In this document: one piece after another, positions 17,070-25,969 of the stretch | How positions within the stretch are numbered: the stretch's first letter is position 1 | Layout: each line of letters begins with the position of its first letter | NCBI GenBank assembly: GCA_013150955.1 | Contig: JAADJD010000038.1 | Coordinates: 1-64,000 of the forward strand | Direction: 5' to 3' | From: Calditrichota bacterium | GTDB lineage: Bacteria > Calditrichota > Calditrichia > RBG-13-44-9 > J042 | DNA: 64,000 bases | Notes under the pieces: generated by a model | Seen by the model: only the letters and a program-made list of their open reading frames with translations | Database searches by the model: none | What the model was told of the DNA's origin: nothing | Translations under genes and position numbers: made by a program

Positions 17070-20036
17070 TCAATTTTCGATGACCTTCGAGGCCGTTCGT
17101 TCCGGCGGTGTCCATCCGAGTGCGCGGGCCAGTAGCACGATGGGATGTACCGCCACCCTTCCCGTTCCATCCCGAATTTGATGCCGGCATGAAGTTCCCG
17201 TGGCGGCGATGGTATCGGCCGTGGCCTGACGAATGGCCGGAAACAACCGATCTTCGGCAATCTTCATGGAAAGCTCAAAATGGGCCACATCGTAACCAAA
17301 GGCACCGGCCATGCCACAGCAGCCGCTGTCAATTTCCTGAACGGCCATTTCGGGAATCCATTGCAGCATTTTGCAGGTAAAATGGGCACTGCCCAGCGCC
17401 TTTTGAAAACAATGGGTGTGCACCTGTACCGATCGAGCGGGCGCCCGTAGTGGTTCGGAAAATGTGACTCCACCCGCTTCCGCCTGCTGTACCAGGAATT
17501 CATCGATTAAGAATGCTTGCCGGGCCAGTTGCTGGCTGGCTTCTCCCGGAACCAGATCGGGATATTCGTCGCGAAAGGTGGTCAGGCAGCCCGGCTCCAC
17601 GCCCACGATGGGGATGCCCTGTCGGACAAACGGCCAGAGCCGTTCCACGTTCTTCTCCGCCTGACTCCGCGCCTCGGCAAGCAATCCCAGGGAAATGGCA
17701 GGACGCCCGCAGCAGGCATTGCCTTTTAAAACCTGCACCTCCCATCCGGCTGCTTCCAGAACAGCCACCGCGGCCTGCCCGATCTCGGGTTCCAGATAAT
17801 TGGTAAACGTGTCCACCCAGAATAGCACCCGGGGACGTGGGGTCGCCGACTTGCCAGACGGGCGGGAGAAAAACCAGCTATGGAAGGTTTTTCCCACCGG
17901 CACCGGCAGCGACCGGCGCCGATCGATGTCAAACAATTTTTCCAGCACCCACCGGGTGAACGTACCGCTGGACACCCACCGGGCAAGCCCCGGAAACAAT
18001 CGCCCTAACTGATACAGGCGATGCACCCGACCCAGCAGGCGCGCTTTTCGGGGAATTCCCACCCGCTGGTAATAGGCCGCCAGGTACTCGGTTTTCAATT
18101 TGGCCATGTCGACAATAGAGGGACACTCCCGTTTGCAGGCCTTGCAGGCCAGGCACCAGTCCAGTACCTTAAAAAGTTCGGGATCGCGAAAACCATCCGG
18201 CCCCAGCCTGGCGGTGATGGCCGCGCGCAGGGCATTGGCACGTCCCCGGGTGGAATGCGCCTCATCGCGGGTGGCCTTAAAAGACGGACACATCACGCCC
18301 GTCAGAAGATTCCGGCAATTACCCTGCCCGTTGCACATCTCCACCAACCCCGCAAAACCGCCATCCCGGCTAAAATCGAGAAAAGTGGACGAGGGGTTCT
18401 GCGGGGTCTGATAGGTCGGATGGAATCGCAAAATGGCCGGATCCCACGGTTGCGGGGCGTCCACAATTTTTCCGGGATTGAACAGGTTCTCCGGATCAAA
18501 CATCCCCTTCACTTCTCGAAACGCCTGATGCAATTCCCGGCCAAACACCCGTTCGTTGTAATAGCTGCGGGCCAGGCCTTCTCCGTGTTCTCCGGTGCTG
18601 GTGCCCCCCATCTGAATGGCCAGATCAATCACCGCACGGGAAATTTCCTTAAATTGTTGCAATCCTCTTTCGGATTTTAAATTGATCACCGGATTGATGT
18701 GTAAGCACCCTGCCGAGGCATGGGCGTAAAACGCTGCCTCGGTACCGGCTTCGGTGCAGATGGCAATCACCTGACGGGCATACTCAGCCAGTCGCTCCAC
18801 CGGCACGGCAGCATCGTCGATAAACGCCAGTGGCTTGGCGTCTCCGCGTTTGCTCAATAACAATCCCAATCCCGCTTTACGCACCTGCCACACGTTGGCA
18901 ATGGCATCCGGGGTATCCTGAATCACCACCTCCCCCCGAAAGCCCGATCGCCGCAGGGTTTCCAGCATTTCGGACGCCTGATGCGCCAGCTCGGCAACCT
19001 GCTCACCCGCGAATTCCACAATCAATACAGCCGCGGGATTCCCCCGAATGAAAGTCAGTCGGCGGCGATATTCAGCATTTTTTCGGGTTAAATCGATGAA
19101 GTACCGATCCAGTAGCTCCACCGCAGAAGGCCGGTGTTGCAAAATGGATGGCACCATGTCCAGCGCCGTATACAGGCGATCGAAGTGCAGCAGTGCCAGA
19201 TAGGTGGTTCTGGGGCGCGGCACCAGATTAATCTTCAGCGACAGAATGGCCGCCAGGGTGCCCTCGCTTCCCACCAGCAGCGAGGCCAGATTCAGGGGAC
19301 GCCCGGCCTCCCGATCCGCCAGCAAGCGATTTAAATTGTAACCGGCCACATTGCGCCAGGTCTGCGGATATCTTGTCTGGATGGCCCGGCGATACTTGTG
19401 CATCAGCAGTAACAATCCCTGATAGATTCGGGCTTCCGGGGAGTCCGTTCGGATAAGCTGACGGATGGCGGCGTTGTCCATTGGGCCAAATCGCACCACC
19501 TGACCGTTGGCCAGCACCGCCTCTACTTCCAGCACATGATCCAGCATCATCCCGTATACAATGGAATGGGAACCGGTGGAATTGTTTGCTGCCATGCCTC
19601 CCAGGGTCGCCGCGTAGGAGGACGATGGATCCGGCCCCACCATCAAACCGTAAGGTTTCAGTGCTGCATTTAATTGATCCAGCACCACCCCGGCTTCCAC
19701 CCGCGCCCAGCGCTCCTCCGGTTGAATTTCCAGAATGCGATCCAGATGGCGGGTAAAATCCAGCACCAGCCCCGTGCCGATGCCCTGCCCGGACAGGCTG
19801 GTACCACTACCGCGCGGAATGATCGGCACCTGGTGTTGCGCCGCCAGCTGGATGGTCTTTACCACATCCTCCACACCGGCCGGCAACACCACACCCAGCG
19901 GTTCCACCTGATAACTCGATGCATCCGTGCTGTAAAGATAGCGGTACAATCGATCTGTACGCACCGCTCCCGAAATCTGATGCTGCAGCTCCCGAAAGAA
20001 CGCAGATGCCACTGACGTGCTCGATCGCGTGTTCAT
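17070..20036 (-). CDS. FAD-linked oxidase fused to Fe-S (GlcD-GlcF/Dld-II type) D-2-hydroxyacid dehydrogenase
   Basis: Oxidises a D-2-hydroxyacid (D-lactate, glycolate or D-2-hydroxyglutarate) and feeds electrons through FeS clusters. Residues ~40-240 form the FAD_binding_4 domain (PRGSGTSLSGQGIGTG; GGMAANNSTGSHSIVYG). ~260-520 is the FAD oxidase C-terminal domain (STGEHGEGLARS). ~565-660 carries two ferredoxin-like motifs (CNGQGNCR...MCPSF; CLACKACKRECP). ~740-970 has two CCG cysteine-rich domains (NACCGRPAI; SGCCGMAGAFG). 988 residues fits the YdiJ-like fused class. MurQ in this window releases D-lactate, so lactate is an attractive substrate (inference); sequence alone does not separate it from D-2-hydroxyglutarate. 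Soluble, no signal peptide. Divergent from the NlpC/P60 gene. Confidence 0.9.
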   Translation of the reverse strand: MNTRSSTSVASAFFRELQHQISGAVRTDRLYRYLYSTDASSYQVEPLGVVLPAGVEDVVKTIQLAAQHQVPIIPRGSGTSLSGQGIGTGLVLDFTRHLDRILEIQPEERWARVEAGVVLDQLNAALKPYGLMVGPDPSSSYAATLGGMAANNSTGSHSIVYGMMLDHVLEVEAVLANGQVVRFGPMDNAAIRQLIRTDSPEARIYQGLLLLMHKYRRAIQTRYPQTWRNVAGYNLNRLLADREAGRPLNLASLLVGSEGTLAAILSLKINLVPRPRTTYLALLHFDRLYTALDMVPSILQHRPSAVELLDRYFIDLTRKNAEYRRRLTFIRGNPAAVLIVEFAGEQVAELAHQASEMLETLRRSGFRGEVVIQDTPDAIANVWQVRKAGLGLLLSKRGDAKPLAFIDDAAVPVERLAEYARQVIAICTEAGTEAAFYAHASAGCLHINPVINLKSERGLQQFKEISRAVIDLAIQMGGTSTGEHGEGLARSYYNERVFGRELHQAFREVKGMFDPENLFNPGKIVDAPQPWDPAILRFHPTYQTPQNPSSTFLDFSRDGGFAGLVEMCNGQGNCRNLLTGVMCPSFKATRDEAHSTRGRANALRAAITARLGPDGFRDPELFKVLDWCLACKACKRECPSIVDMAKLKTEYLAAYYQRVGIPRKARLLGRVHRLYQLGRLFPGLARWVSSGTFTRWVLEKLFDIDRRRSLPVPVGKTFHSWFFSRPSGKSATPRPRVLFWVDTFTNYLEPEIGQAAVAVLEAAGWEVQVLKGNACCGRPAISLGLLAEARSQAEKNVERLWPFVRQGIPIVGVEPGCLTTFRDEYPDLVPGEASQQLARQAFLIDEFLVQQAEAGGVTFSEPLRAPARSVQVHTHCFQKALGSAHFTCKMLQWIPEMAVQEIDSGCCGMAGAFGYDVAHFELSMKIAEDRLFPAIRQATADTIAATGTSCRHQIRDGTGRVAVHPIVLLARALGWTPPERTASKVIEN

Positions 20037-20440
20037 GCGTATCCCTGATAATACGGAGTTCGCCCCTGCCAGAAAGAATATACAAAGGAAGAATGATGGA
20101 AAACTTGTATCATTTTATGAAAAAATCATACTTTTTTAACTCCAATCCAATCCCACACTTTTTTACCAGCGAAAATGAACCGGCACTCTCATTATTCCAG
20201 GAATAAGGACAAAATTTTCTGGACAGGCGTTTCGAAAGTTGGATTAAACGGTTTTTCCGTTGGCGGGATGGGATGAACAGCTGGCATTTTTAAAAAAGAA
20301 AAACAACCGTTGTTTGTATCCGTTAACGGAAATAACTAAATTCTGAATTCATAAATTGAAAGGTGAAGGGTGATTTGATACGCATAAACACCTGCCGGTC
20401 GTTGCACGCCTGAACGTCATCCAAAACAAGGGAGTCGAGT
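20037..20440. promoter_or_regulatory. Divergent promoter region (dehydrogenase / NlpC peptidase)
   Basis: 404 bp between two divergent genes. AT-rich in the middle (20090-20170, 20285-20370), as expected for two promoters. I cannot assign -35/-10 boxes with confidence and see no clear operator, terminator or small gene. Confidence 0.4.
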
Positions 20441-21289
20441 ATGGGGTTTTACTGGGAAACAGAAGACGCCCAGCACGTGGGCATCGTAAAAGTCAGTGTC
20501 GCCAGTTTGCGATCACTCCCCGTCTTTCAGTCCGAATTAATCAATCAGCTTTGGCTGGGAACGATTGTGCCCATTTTCGAAGAACGGAATGAATTTTATT
20601 ATATCCAGAACTGGGACGGGTACGAAGGCTGGGTCAATCGCCATTTCATACAACGGGTGGATCGGCAACAGGCTCACAGCTGGCAGCGGGGGAAACGAAT
20701 CGTTATTACCGAAAATTATGGGGTAATTCGGGAATTGCCGGACTCCCGAAGCACCATCCTGACCGATCTGGTACCCGGTAACACCCTGAAATTTCTGGAG
20801 CGCCAATCCGGGCAAACGCGGGTGGAGCTTCCGGACGGGCGTCAGGGATGGATCGAAAACGCGCTTTTTATTTTTGAGGAAGATCTACAGCGCAAAACGC
20901 CCACCGTGGATGCCATTCTGGACACTGCCAGACGTTTTCTGGGCGTTCCGTACCTGTGGGGTGGGGTCTCCACCAAGGGATTTGATTGCTCCGGTTTGGT
21001 TCAAATGGTGTTTTATTTAAACAACATTCGGTTACCGCGGGATGCCCGCCAGATGGCCCATGTGGGACAGGAAGTACCGCTGGACGACCGCTTTCAGCAC
21101 CTGAAACCGGGGGATTTGATTCTTTTCGGGAAAACCCTCCGTCGGATCAACCATGTGGCCATCTACTTAGGGAATGGACAATACCTCCATGCCCGCGGCA
21201 GCGTCACCATCAACAGCCTCTTTCCGACGGATCCACTCTACGAAGACTACCTGCGATCCCTGGTGATCAAAGCGGTGCGGGTGATTTGA
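20441..21289 (+). CDS. Cytoplasmic NlpC/P60 peptidase with two SH3-like domains (YkfC-like)
   Basis: Family enzymes such as YkfC cut gamma-D-Glu-mDAP bonds in murein peptides. Two SH3b-like domains (~10-75: VASLRSLP...WEGWVN type; ~85-145: GVIRELPD...DGRQGWIENALF) precede the catalytic domain (~160-282). The nucleophile Cys lies in KGFDCSGLVQMVFY and the His in INHVAIYLGNGQYLHARG; PYLWGG and LKPGDLILF are further family marks. There is no signal peptide or lipobox, so it should be cytoplasmic, unlike the lipoprotein paralogue at 33.8 kb. GGGAG precedes the ATG. The 165-bp repeat starts immediately after its TGA. Confidence 0.88.
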   Translation: MGFYWETEDAQHVGIVKVSVASLRSLPVFQSELINQLWLGTIVPIFEERNEFYYIQNWDGYEGWVNRHFIQRVDRQQAHSWQRGKRIVITENYGVIRELPDSRSTILTDLVPGNTLKFLERQSGQTRVELPDGRQGWIENALFIFEEDLQRKTPTVDAILDTARRFLGVPYLWGGVSTKGFDCSGLVQMVFYLNNIRLPRDARQMAHVGQEVPLDDRFQHLKPGDLILFGKTLRRINHVAIYLGNGQYLHARGSVTINSLFPTDPLYEDYLRSLVIKAVRVI

Positions 21290-21436
21290 ACCCATTATGC
21301 TTTAGCCTACGAATGACACGAATTCACACAAATAACATACTCCATTGGAGTATATCTGGATGAAAATGTATTTCGAGGTTTATTCGCGATTTTGTGGATT
21401 TGTTTTCGCTTCATTCGCGTGATTCGTAGTTTCACG
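21290..21436 (+). repeat. 165-bp repeat, copy C
   Basis: Begins on the base after the stop codon of the NlpC/P60 gene: CCATTATGCTTTAGCCTACG, then ACGAATGACACGAATTCACA, core TATCTGGATGAAAATG and GAGGTTTATTCGCGATTTTG, right arm TTCATTCGCGTGATTCGTAG. The right end is about 18 bp shorter than the full unit. Confidence 0.8.
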
Positions 21437-21488
21437 AATGAGTTGGTCTGAAGCAAATCGGATTATTGGTTGCTGGGGGTCAGGTTTT

Positions 21489-21525
21489 TAAAATAAACGA
21501 AAGGGGCTTTTCAAAGCCCCTTTCG
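21489..21525 (-). terminator. Rho-independent terminator downstream of the porV-like gene
   Basis: Perfect 12-bp stem (GAAAGGGGCTTT / AAAGCCCCTTTC) with a 2-nt centre at 21498-21525. On the minus strand it is followed by TTTATTTT, 30 bp past the stop of the minus-strand gene ending at 21555. Probably ends the transcript of the 28.3-21.5 kb gene group. Confidence 0.8.
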
Positions 21526-21554
21526 TTGCACTAAAATGCTTAATTTAAGTTATA

Positions 21555-22571
21555 TTAGAATCCAAGTATAATCGAAAATCTTTGTACATTTTCTAAACGC
21601 CCAAAATCGGTATAGGCATAATCAATTCGAATACTAAATCCATTGAAAAATTGTTTATACAAACCCGCACCCGCTGAAAAACCAACTTCATTATCCGGAA
21701 CACCTATACCTTTATATCCACCACGTAAAAATACCATTTCGCGGAAACTATATTCAAAACCCACATTTAAATATTCTTTAAAATCATTGGGAGAAACCCC
21801 ATCCAACGTAACCGTAAATCGTTGCCAATCATTTTTAACAGGATCATATGCAAAACCAATCCGGAAATTCATGGGTATATCAAATTTCTCGGTGTTTAGT
21901 TTTGCAATAATATTTTCATTGTTGCCTTCAACATTGGGATAAACGTCCACAAAAGTTAACAAATCCTTTCCATCCATTTGCATTTTGCCGCCATAATTCG
22001 AAACTGACATACCAAGGCGTAAATTTTTAAATGTGGTTTGATACAAAATCCCCACATCTACAGCCACGGTGGATGCGGATTCGTGCCAAATTTGTTCCCG
22101 AATGTACTTGCCATTAATTCCAAATGTAAAACGATCTGTCATCCGGCGGGCAAAACTAAATCCAATAGCCAAACTATTCGCCGTAAACAATTCTCCGGTG
22201 CCATCGGGTTCAAATTCCGTACGAACTTTCATTTCGTTCATGGTCAATCCCGCATAAAATAACCCGAAGGTTCCTAATTGACCTAAGGGAATTGCCGCCC
22301 CAACGAAATCATACCGAATGTCAGCGATCCAATTCGTCCTAACGAATATGACTTCATTGGTTTTTAAAAACGCAATTCCTGCTGGATTCCAGTATAAAGC
22401 AGATACATCATTCGCTTCAGCTACAAAGCTTTCCCCCATAGCCGAAGCCCTTGCGCCTATCCCAATTTTTAAAAACTGGGCAGCTGTAGTTCCAACTTTT
22501 GTAATTTCTCCAAATAAGGAATAAATGGGGAATAACGCCACAGTCAGGTATATTAATAAATTTCTTTTCAT
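21555..22571 (-). CDS. PorV/PorQ-family outer-membrane beta-barrel protein
   Basis: Signal peptide (~1-20), then the family hallmark AAQFLKIGIGARASAMGESF and YWNPAGIAF. The rest is alternating beta-strands ending in a terminal Phe (RFSIILGF), as in FadL-like barrels. PorV shuttles sorting-domain proteins to the type IX attachment complex; relatives of uncertain role are frequent next to TonB receptors in KSB1/Ignavibacteria-like genomes. It is the last gene of an AT-rich group: FG-GAP protein, TonB receptor, secreted FN3-like protein, then this one. Full length. A perfect terminator follows. Whether it acts in type IX secretion or only as a partner of the adjacent receptor cannot be told. Confidence 0.85.
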   Translation of the reverse strand: MKRNLLIYLTVALFPIYSLFGEITKVGTTAAQFLKIGIGARASAMGESFVAEANDVSALYWNPAGIAFLKTNEVIFVRTNWIADIRYDFVGAAIPLGQLGTFGLFYAGLTMNEMKVRTEFEPDGTGELFTANSLAIGFSFARRMTDRFTFGINGKYIREQIWHESASTVAVDVGILYQTTFKNLRLGMSVSNYGGKMQMDGKDLLTFVDVYPNVEGNNENIIAKLNTEKFDIPMNFRIGFAYDPVKNDWQRFTVTLDGVSPNDFKEYLNVGFEYSFREMVFLRGGYKGIGVPDNEVGFSAGAGLYKQFFNGFSIRIDYAYTDFGRLENVQRFSIILGF

Positions 22572-22583
22572 GGTTAACCTCGC

Positions 22584-23387
22584 TTATTTAATAATTGCAA
22601 ACTTTCCAATTTTCTCACCCAATTCTCCGGCATCAATATGATAGATATAGACACCATAAGAAATGTCAAGTCCCTCGCTTGTGAGTAAATCCCAAGGTTC
22701 GATCGAATTAAATACATCCCCTTTGTGCTCAATAACTCGAATTAACTCTCCACTCAGCGTATAAATTCGAATTGTACATTCTGGAGGCAAATTCATAAAA
22801 TATATGCGTCTCTCGCCTCGACCTGCACTAAATACGGTTGGGGGAGGGACTTCAAAACTTGAGGTAACCACATATGGATTAGGCACAACGATTACATTTT
22901 CAAGAAATTCTTTCTTTGCTGTTTCCACGTCAAACTCTGCGGCGGTGGTTTCCAACCGAAACACATCAATACTGGTCAGAGGTTTAGTAAATATCATTCG
23001 AATCACATCCCCTTGTCCAGGCAAGATCGCATCACCAGAAGCAGGTTCTCCTAACTCGACCTGCCAAGTCGTTTTAGGAACATTGTTTTGGTAAATGATC
23101 GGGATAATTTTGTCACCCACATCCACCGTATCGTTACTATTTAAATCAAGAAAAACAAAATCCATCTTCTCGTTTTCATTTATGTTATAAACTTCAAAAT
23201 TAACAGGCTTAGGAAACAGCATAGATGATGTGTCTACAATTGTACCGATATCCGCAAATCGAATCTCAATATCACGATCATATCGAATACCTCCAGGAAA
23301 CAAACTTAAAGTCAATTTTAAATTTGATTGGCTCCCTTCTACCCAGCCAGAAAGAGAATCTATTATGGTAACCGTCGGTTCATCCAA
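22584..23387 (-). pseudogene. C-terminal part of secreted protein, separated by in-frame TGA
   Basis: In the same frame as the gene that ends at 23403; only TGA (23405-23403) divides them, and the protein continues immediately (LIGSILDEPTVTIIDSLSGW). Contains an Ig-like region and a sorting-domain relative: VVPNPYVV, then GERRIYFMNLPPECTIRIYTLSGELIR with YGVYIYHIDA and a final KIGKFAIIK. No separate ribosome site supports its first ATG. The usual residue at the stop may be Gly (FDGLIG), which would be a GGA-to-TGA change (inference). Confidence 0.7.
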
Positions 23388-23402
23388 TATAGAGCCAATA
23401 AG

Positions 23403-25400
23403 TCAATCGAAAATAATTGGCTCCCCATTTAACATAGAAAACTGTTTTACCACTGTATCCTGTGTGGATTCATTAATAATATTGACCACTTTCTCTGCGA
23501 ATGACGAATCATCCACTTCGATACGATAGGTATTATTCTCTATAACCGTTGGATCCAAAACATCAAAACTAAATTTTGCTGTGGTAAATCCCTGAACGCG
23601 GGAGATATCGACATTTGCATCTTTATATCCCGGTGCTCTGGGCATGGGAGTAACACTCACCATATTTAATCCGGGAAATATACCCGATTCTACCGGCAAG
23701 ACCCCAAGGGAGGCATATCCAGAATCATACGCAGTAACAGCATAATAATATGTAACCCCATTAATCACATTTTCGTCTACAAATGTATGAACTAACCCCG
23801 TATTGTTCCCTAAGTAAAAACGTACACCATCTTTATCTATAGGAAACAAGCCTTTGACATCGTTAATTTTGTCAAATTGGGCTAATGGTTTAAAACCAAC
23901 TTCTTGTCCATACGCATTGGTGATAACAGGCCCCCAAGTCTGGCCTTTATCGGTACTCTTATATATTTTATATCCTTCAAAATCGTATGCTTCAAAAAAT
24001 TCGTCATAAGACTGCTCTGCGCGTGTATCCCAGTACAAAGTAACCTTTCCATCTCCAGCAACTGCAGTAACTTTTGGAGGATCGGGAGCTTTTGTGAATT
24101 TGTAATTCTTGTTATATATTTCCTGCGCAATTTGGGCGTTTGCAAACAAATCGTCTTTCCCCTTACCCATAATAATGGCAATGGAATAACGTTGGGTCTC
24201 ACCCGGATCAAGAGAAAAATAGCCCGATCCAAATAAAAACACATTGTCGCTAGGTTCAGTAGTACCAATATCAAATCTTCCAGGTTTAAACATTTCCCAC
24301 ATTCGGATATCGTCGGATGGATTTCCCATTGCCGAGGCATATTTAGGCGCTGCAAAGCTGGTGAGTCCTAACTCTTTTCCGGTACTATCTTTGGGGCTTT
24401 CCAAAAATTTAAACCCCAACCATCCCAACTCTTCCCAGGGTATCCCATAATCATTACTGGATCCAGGATTATCCCAACAATACACCATATTTAAGGTACT
24501 ATCAAAACCAGCCAAATCGTCGCTAAAATCACCGGGACCGCCAATATGGGGATCGCCGAACATACCAACCACCACTTTATCCAGACGTTTGTCACTCACG
24601 TTTTTTACATCAATTATGTAAAATATAATATCTTCTGCAAGGGACGCCGAAAACTGCATCAACCGACACGCTAATTGGAGTCCCAACCCCCGTCGTGAAG
24701 AATCATTTATAAAAGGATAATATTCGAACTCGTCATTATCTCGATCATCCATCACCCAGTAAGCTTCTAAATCCGCTGAGATTTGCCCCAATGTGTCTAT
24801 ACCTGGCCACAAAAACATATCATCTTCCGAGGTATAATTGGGATTATAAAAGGGATTGTCCGGAGTTTGATTACGTGGCCAGGAATCCGGATTATTACTC
24901 ATTGCTGGAGTGGGTGAATTCGTATTTAATGAGGTGGGTAAAGGTTGCCAGCCCCACACTTTACCACTGGGAGAGCGATCCCCTCCGTCGATTAAAGCTT
25001 CCGAAAATATCGGAATTGTATCTCCATGAACATCTACAACAAGCGCACCAATTATTGGCCCAAATTCATATGCGTATCCATGTCCACTCTCTTTCGGCCA
25101 TTCAATCGAAGGTTCCGTATTGGGACGTCCTACAGACCCATAATTATAAAAGACTGTTCGGATTTTATTTCCATCCATAACACCTTCACGCCGATCAGCA
25201 GCCCCAAATGGCTTCTTTAATTGAACGCGTTGGTGCCATTGAAACCATTTTTTAAACTCCTGAAACGTCCAGTATTTCATAGGTTTATTCTTTGGAATGT
25301 CCACTTCCTGACTCATCCCAACAATAGAAAATATTAAAATACATGATATAATAACAACCAAGAGAATGGCAATGTTTTTGAATCGCTCAGCGTTGATCAT
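23403..25400 (-). CDS. Large secreted protein with FN3 domain, truncated by in-frame TGA
   Basis: N-terminal hydrophobic signal (~10-30), strong GGAGGGG site before the ATG. A family often encoded between a TonB receptor and a PorV-like protein in KSB1/Calditrichota-like genomes: 'WTFQEFKKWFQWHQ', a long beta-rich body, and an FN3 domain at ~450-560 (PPKVTAVAGDGKVTLYWD ... VTYYYAVTAYDSG). Molecular function unknown; presumably a surface partner of the receptor. The frame continues past the TGA for another 267 residues carrying the C-terminal sorting-like domain, so the true product would be ~937 residues. Lower G+C than the flanking murein genes. Confidence 0.7.
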   Translation of the reverse strand: MINAERFKNIAILLVVIISCILIFSIVGMSQEVDIPKNKPMKYWTFQEFKKWFQWHQRVQLKKPFGAADRREGVMDGNKIRTVFYNYGSVGRPNTEPSIEWPKESGHGYAYEFGPIIGALVVDVHGDTIPIFSEALIDGGDRSPSGKVWGWQPLPTSLNTNSPTPAMSNNPDSWPRNQTPDNPFYNPNYTSEDDMFLWPGIDTLGQISADLEAYWVMDDRDNDEFEYYPFINDSSRRGLGLQLACRLMQFSASLAEDIIFYIIDVKNVSDKRLDKVVVGMFGDPHIGGPGDFSDDLAGFDSTLNMVYCWDNPGSSNDYGIPWEELGWLGFKFLESPKDSTGKELGLTSFAAPKYASAMGNPSDDIRMWEMFKPGRFDIGTTEPSDNVFLFGSGYFSLDPGETQRYSIAIIMGKGKDDLFANAQIAQEIYNKNYKFTKAPDPPKVTAVAGDGKVTLYWDTRAEQSYDEFFEAYDFEGYKIYKSTDKGQTWGPVITNAYGQEVGFKPLAQFDKINDVKGLFPIDKDGVRFYLGNNTGLVHTFVDENVINGVTYYYAVTAYDSGYASLGVLPVESGIFPGLNMVSVTPMPRAPGYKDANVDISRVQGFTTAKFSFDVLDPTVIENNTYRIEVDDSSFAEKVVNIINESTQDTVVKQFSMLNGEPIIFD

Positions 25401-25432
25401 GGCCCCTCCAATATTTCAAATTTTCTTTCCTT

Positions 25433-25969
25433 TTAAAACCCGTATTCAATTCCTACATAGATTTCTCTTGGTTTGTAGAACCAGTGGGGTCGGCGTTGCC
25501 ATTCGGGATCAAACACCCCTCCATACAAACCAAGTCCATAAGTTGCGCGTCCAGTGGCATCCCACACATATTTTTCATTTAAACGATCAAAGAGATTGTA
25601 TATTTTTGCATAAACAGAAAATGAATATTTTTTCTCACCAAAACCAATCTGAAAGGTTTTCTTAGCATTCACATCAAATTTTATAATGGGAAGTTTCCGT
25701 CCACTATTTTCTTCGGCAATACGAATAATTTCATTTGCCCCTTGAGGAGTATAGGGATATCCAGATTCAATTCGTCCCAACACGCTAAATAACCAACTAC
25801 CTGGCTTCCCAATAGACGTATTAATCCTCAACGTATGTGTTTGATCCCAATCCAAAGGAACGATGCTTGTTCGATGAGCGGGATTTCTCATGCGGCCTAG
25901 CCAAGAGCAATGAGCGAGGCGACTTCGGATTAGATTCATTACCTTCGGCAATTTGATACGTATAGTCAA
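25433..25969 (-). pseudogene. C-terminal end of the TonB-dependent receptor, in a shifted frame
   Basis: From about SIVPLDWDQTHTLRIN on, this is the last part of a TonB receptor barrel: KKTFQIGFGEKKYSFSVYAKIYNLFDRLNE and the C-terminal aromatic signature REIYVGIEYGF. It lies in a different frame from the gene upstream, so a frameshift falls in 25860-25935. The first ~25 residues of this frame look like out-of-frame reading. That stretch is locally GC-richer than its surroundings, which may mark a short insertion. Confidence 0.7.

Noticed and set aside
19919-20206. Small gene divergent to the dehydrogenase
   Set aside because: Starts within the dehydrogenase on the other strand and runs into AT-rich promoter DNA; composition changes mid-frame and no family is recognised.
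447-23405. Stop-codon reassignment or selenocysteine
   Set aside because: TAA, TAG and TGA each appear once inside frames and all three also end intact genes nearby; no sign of dedicated recoding elements.
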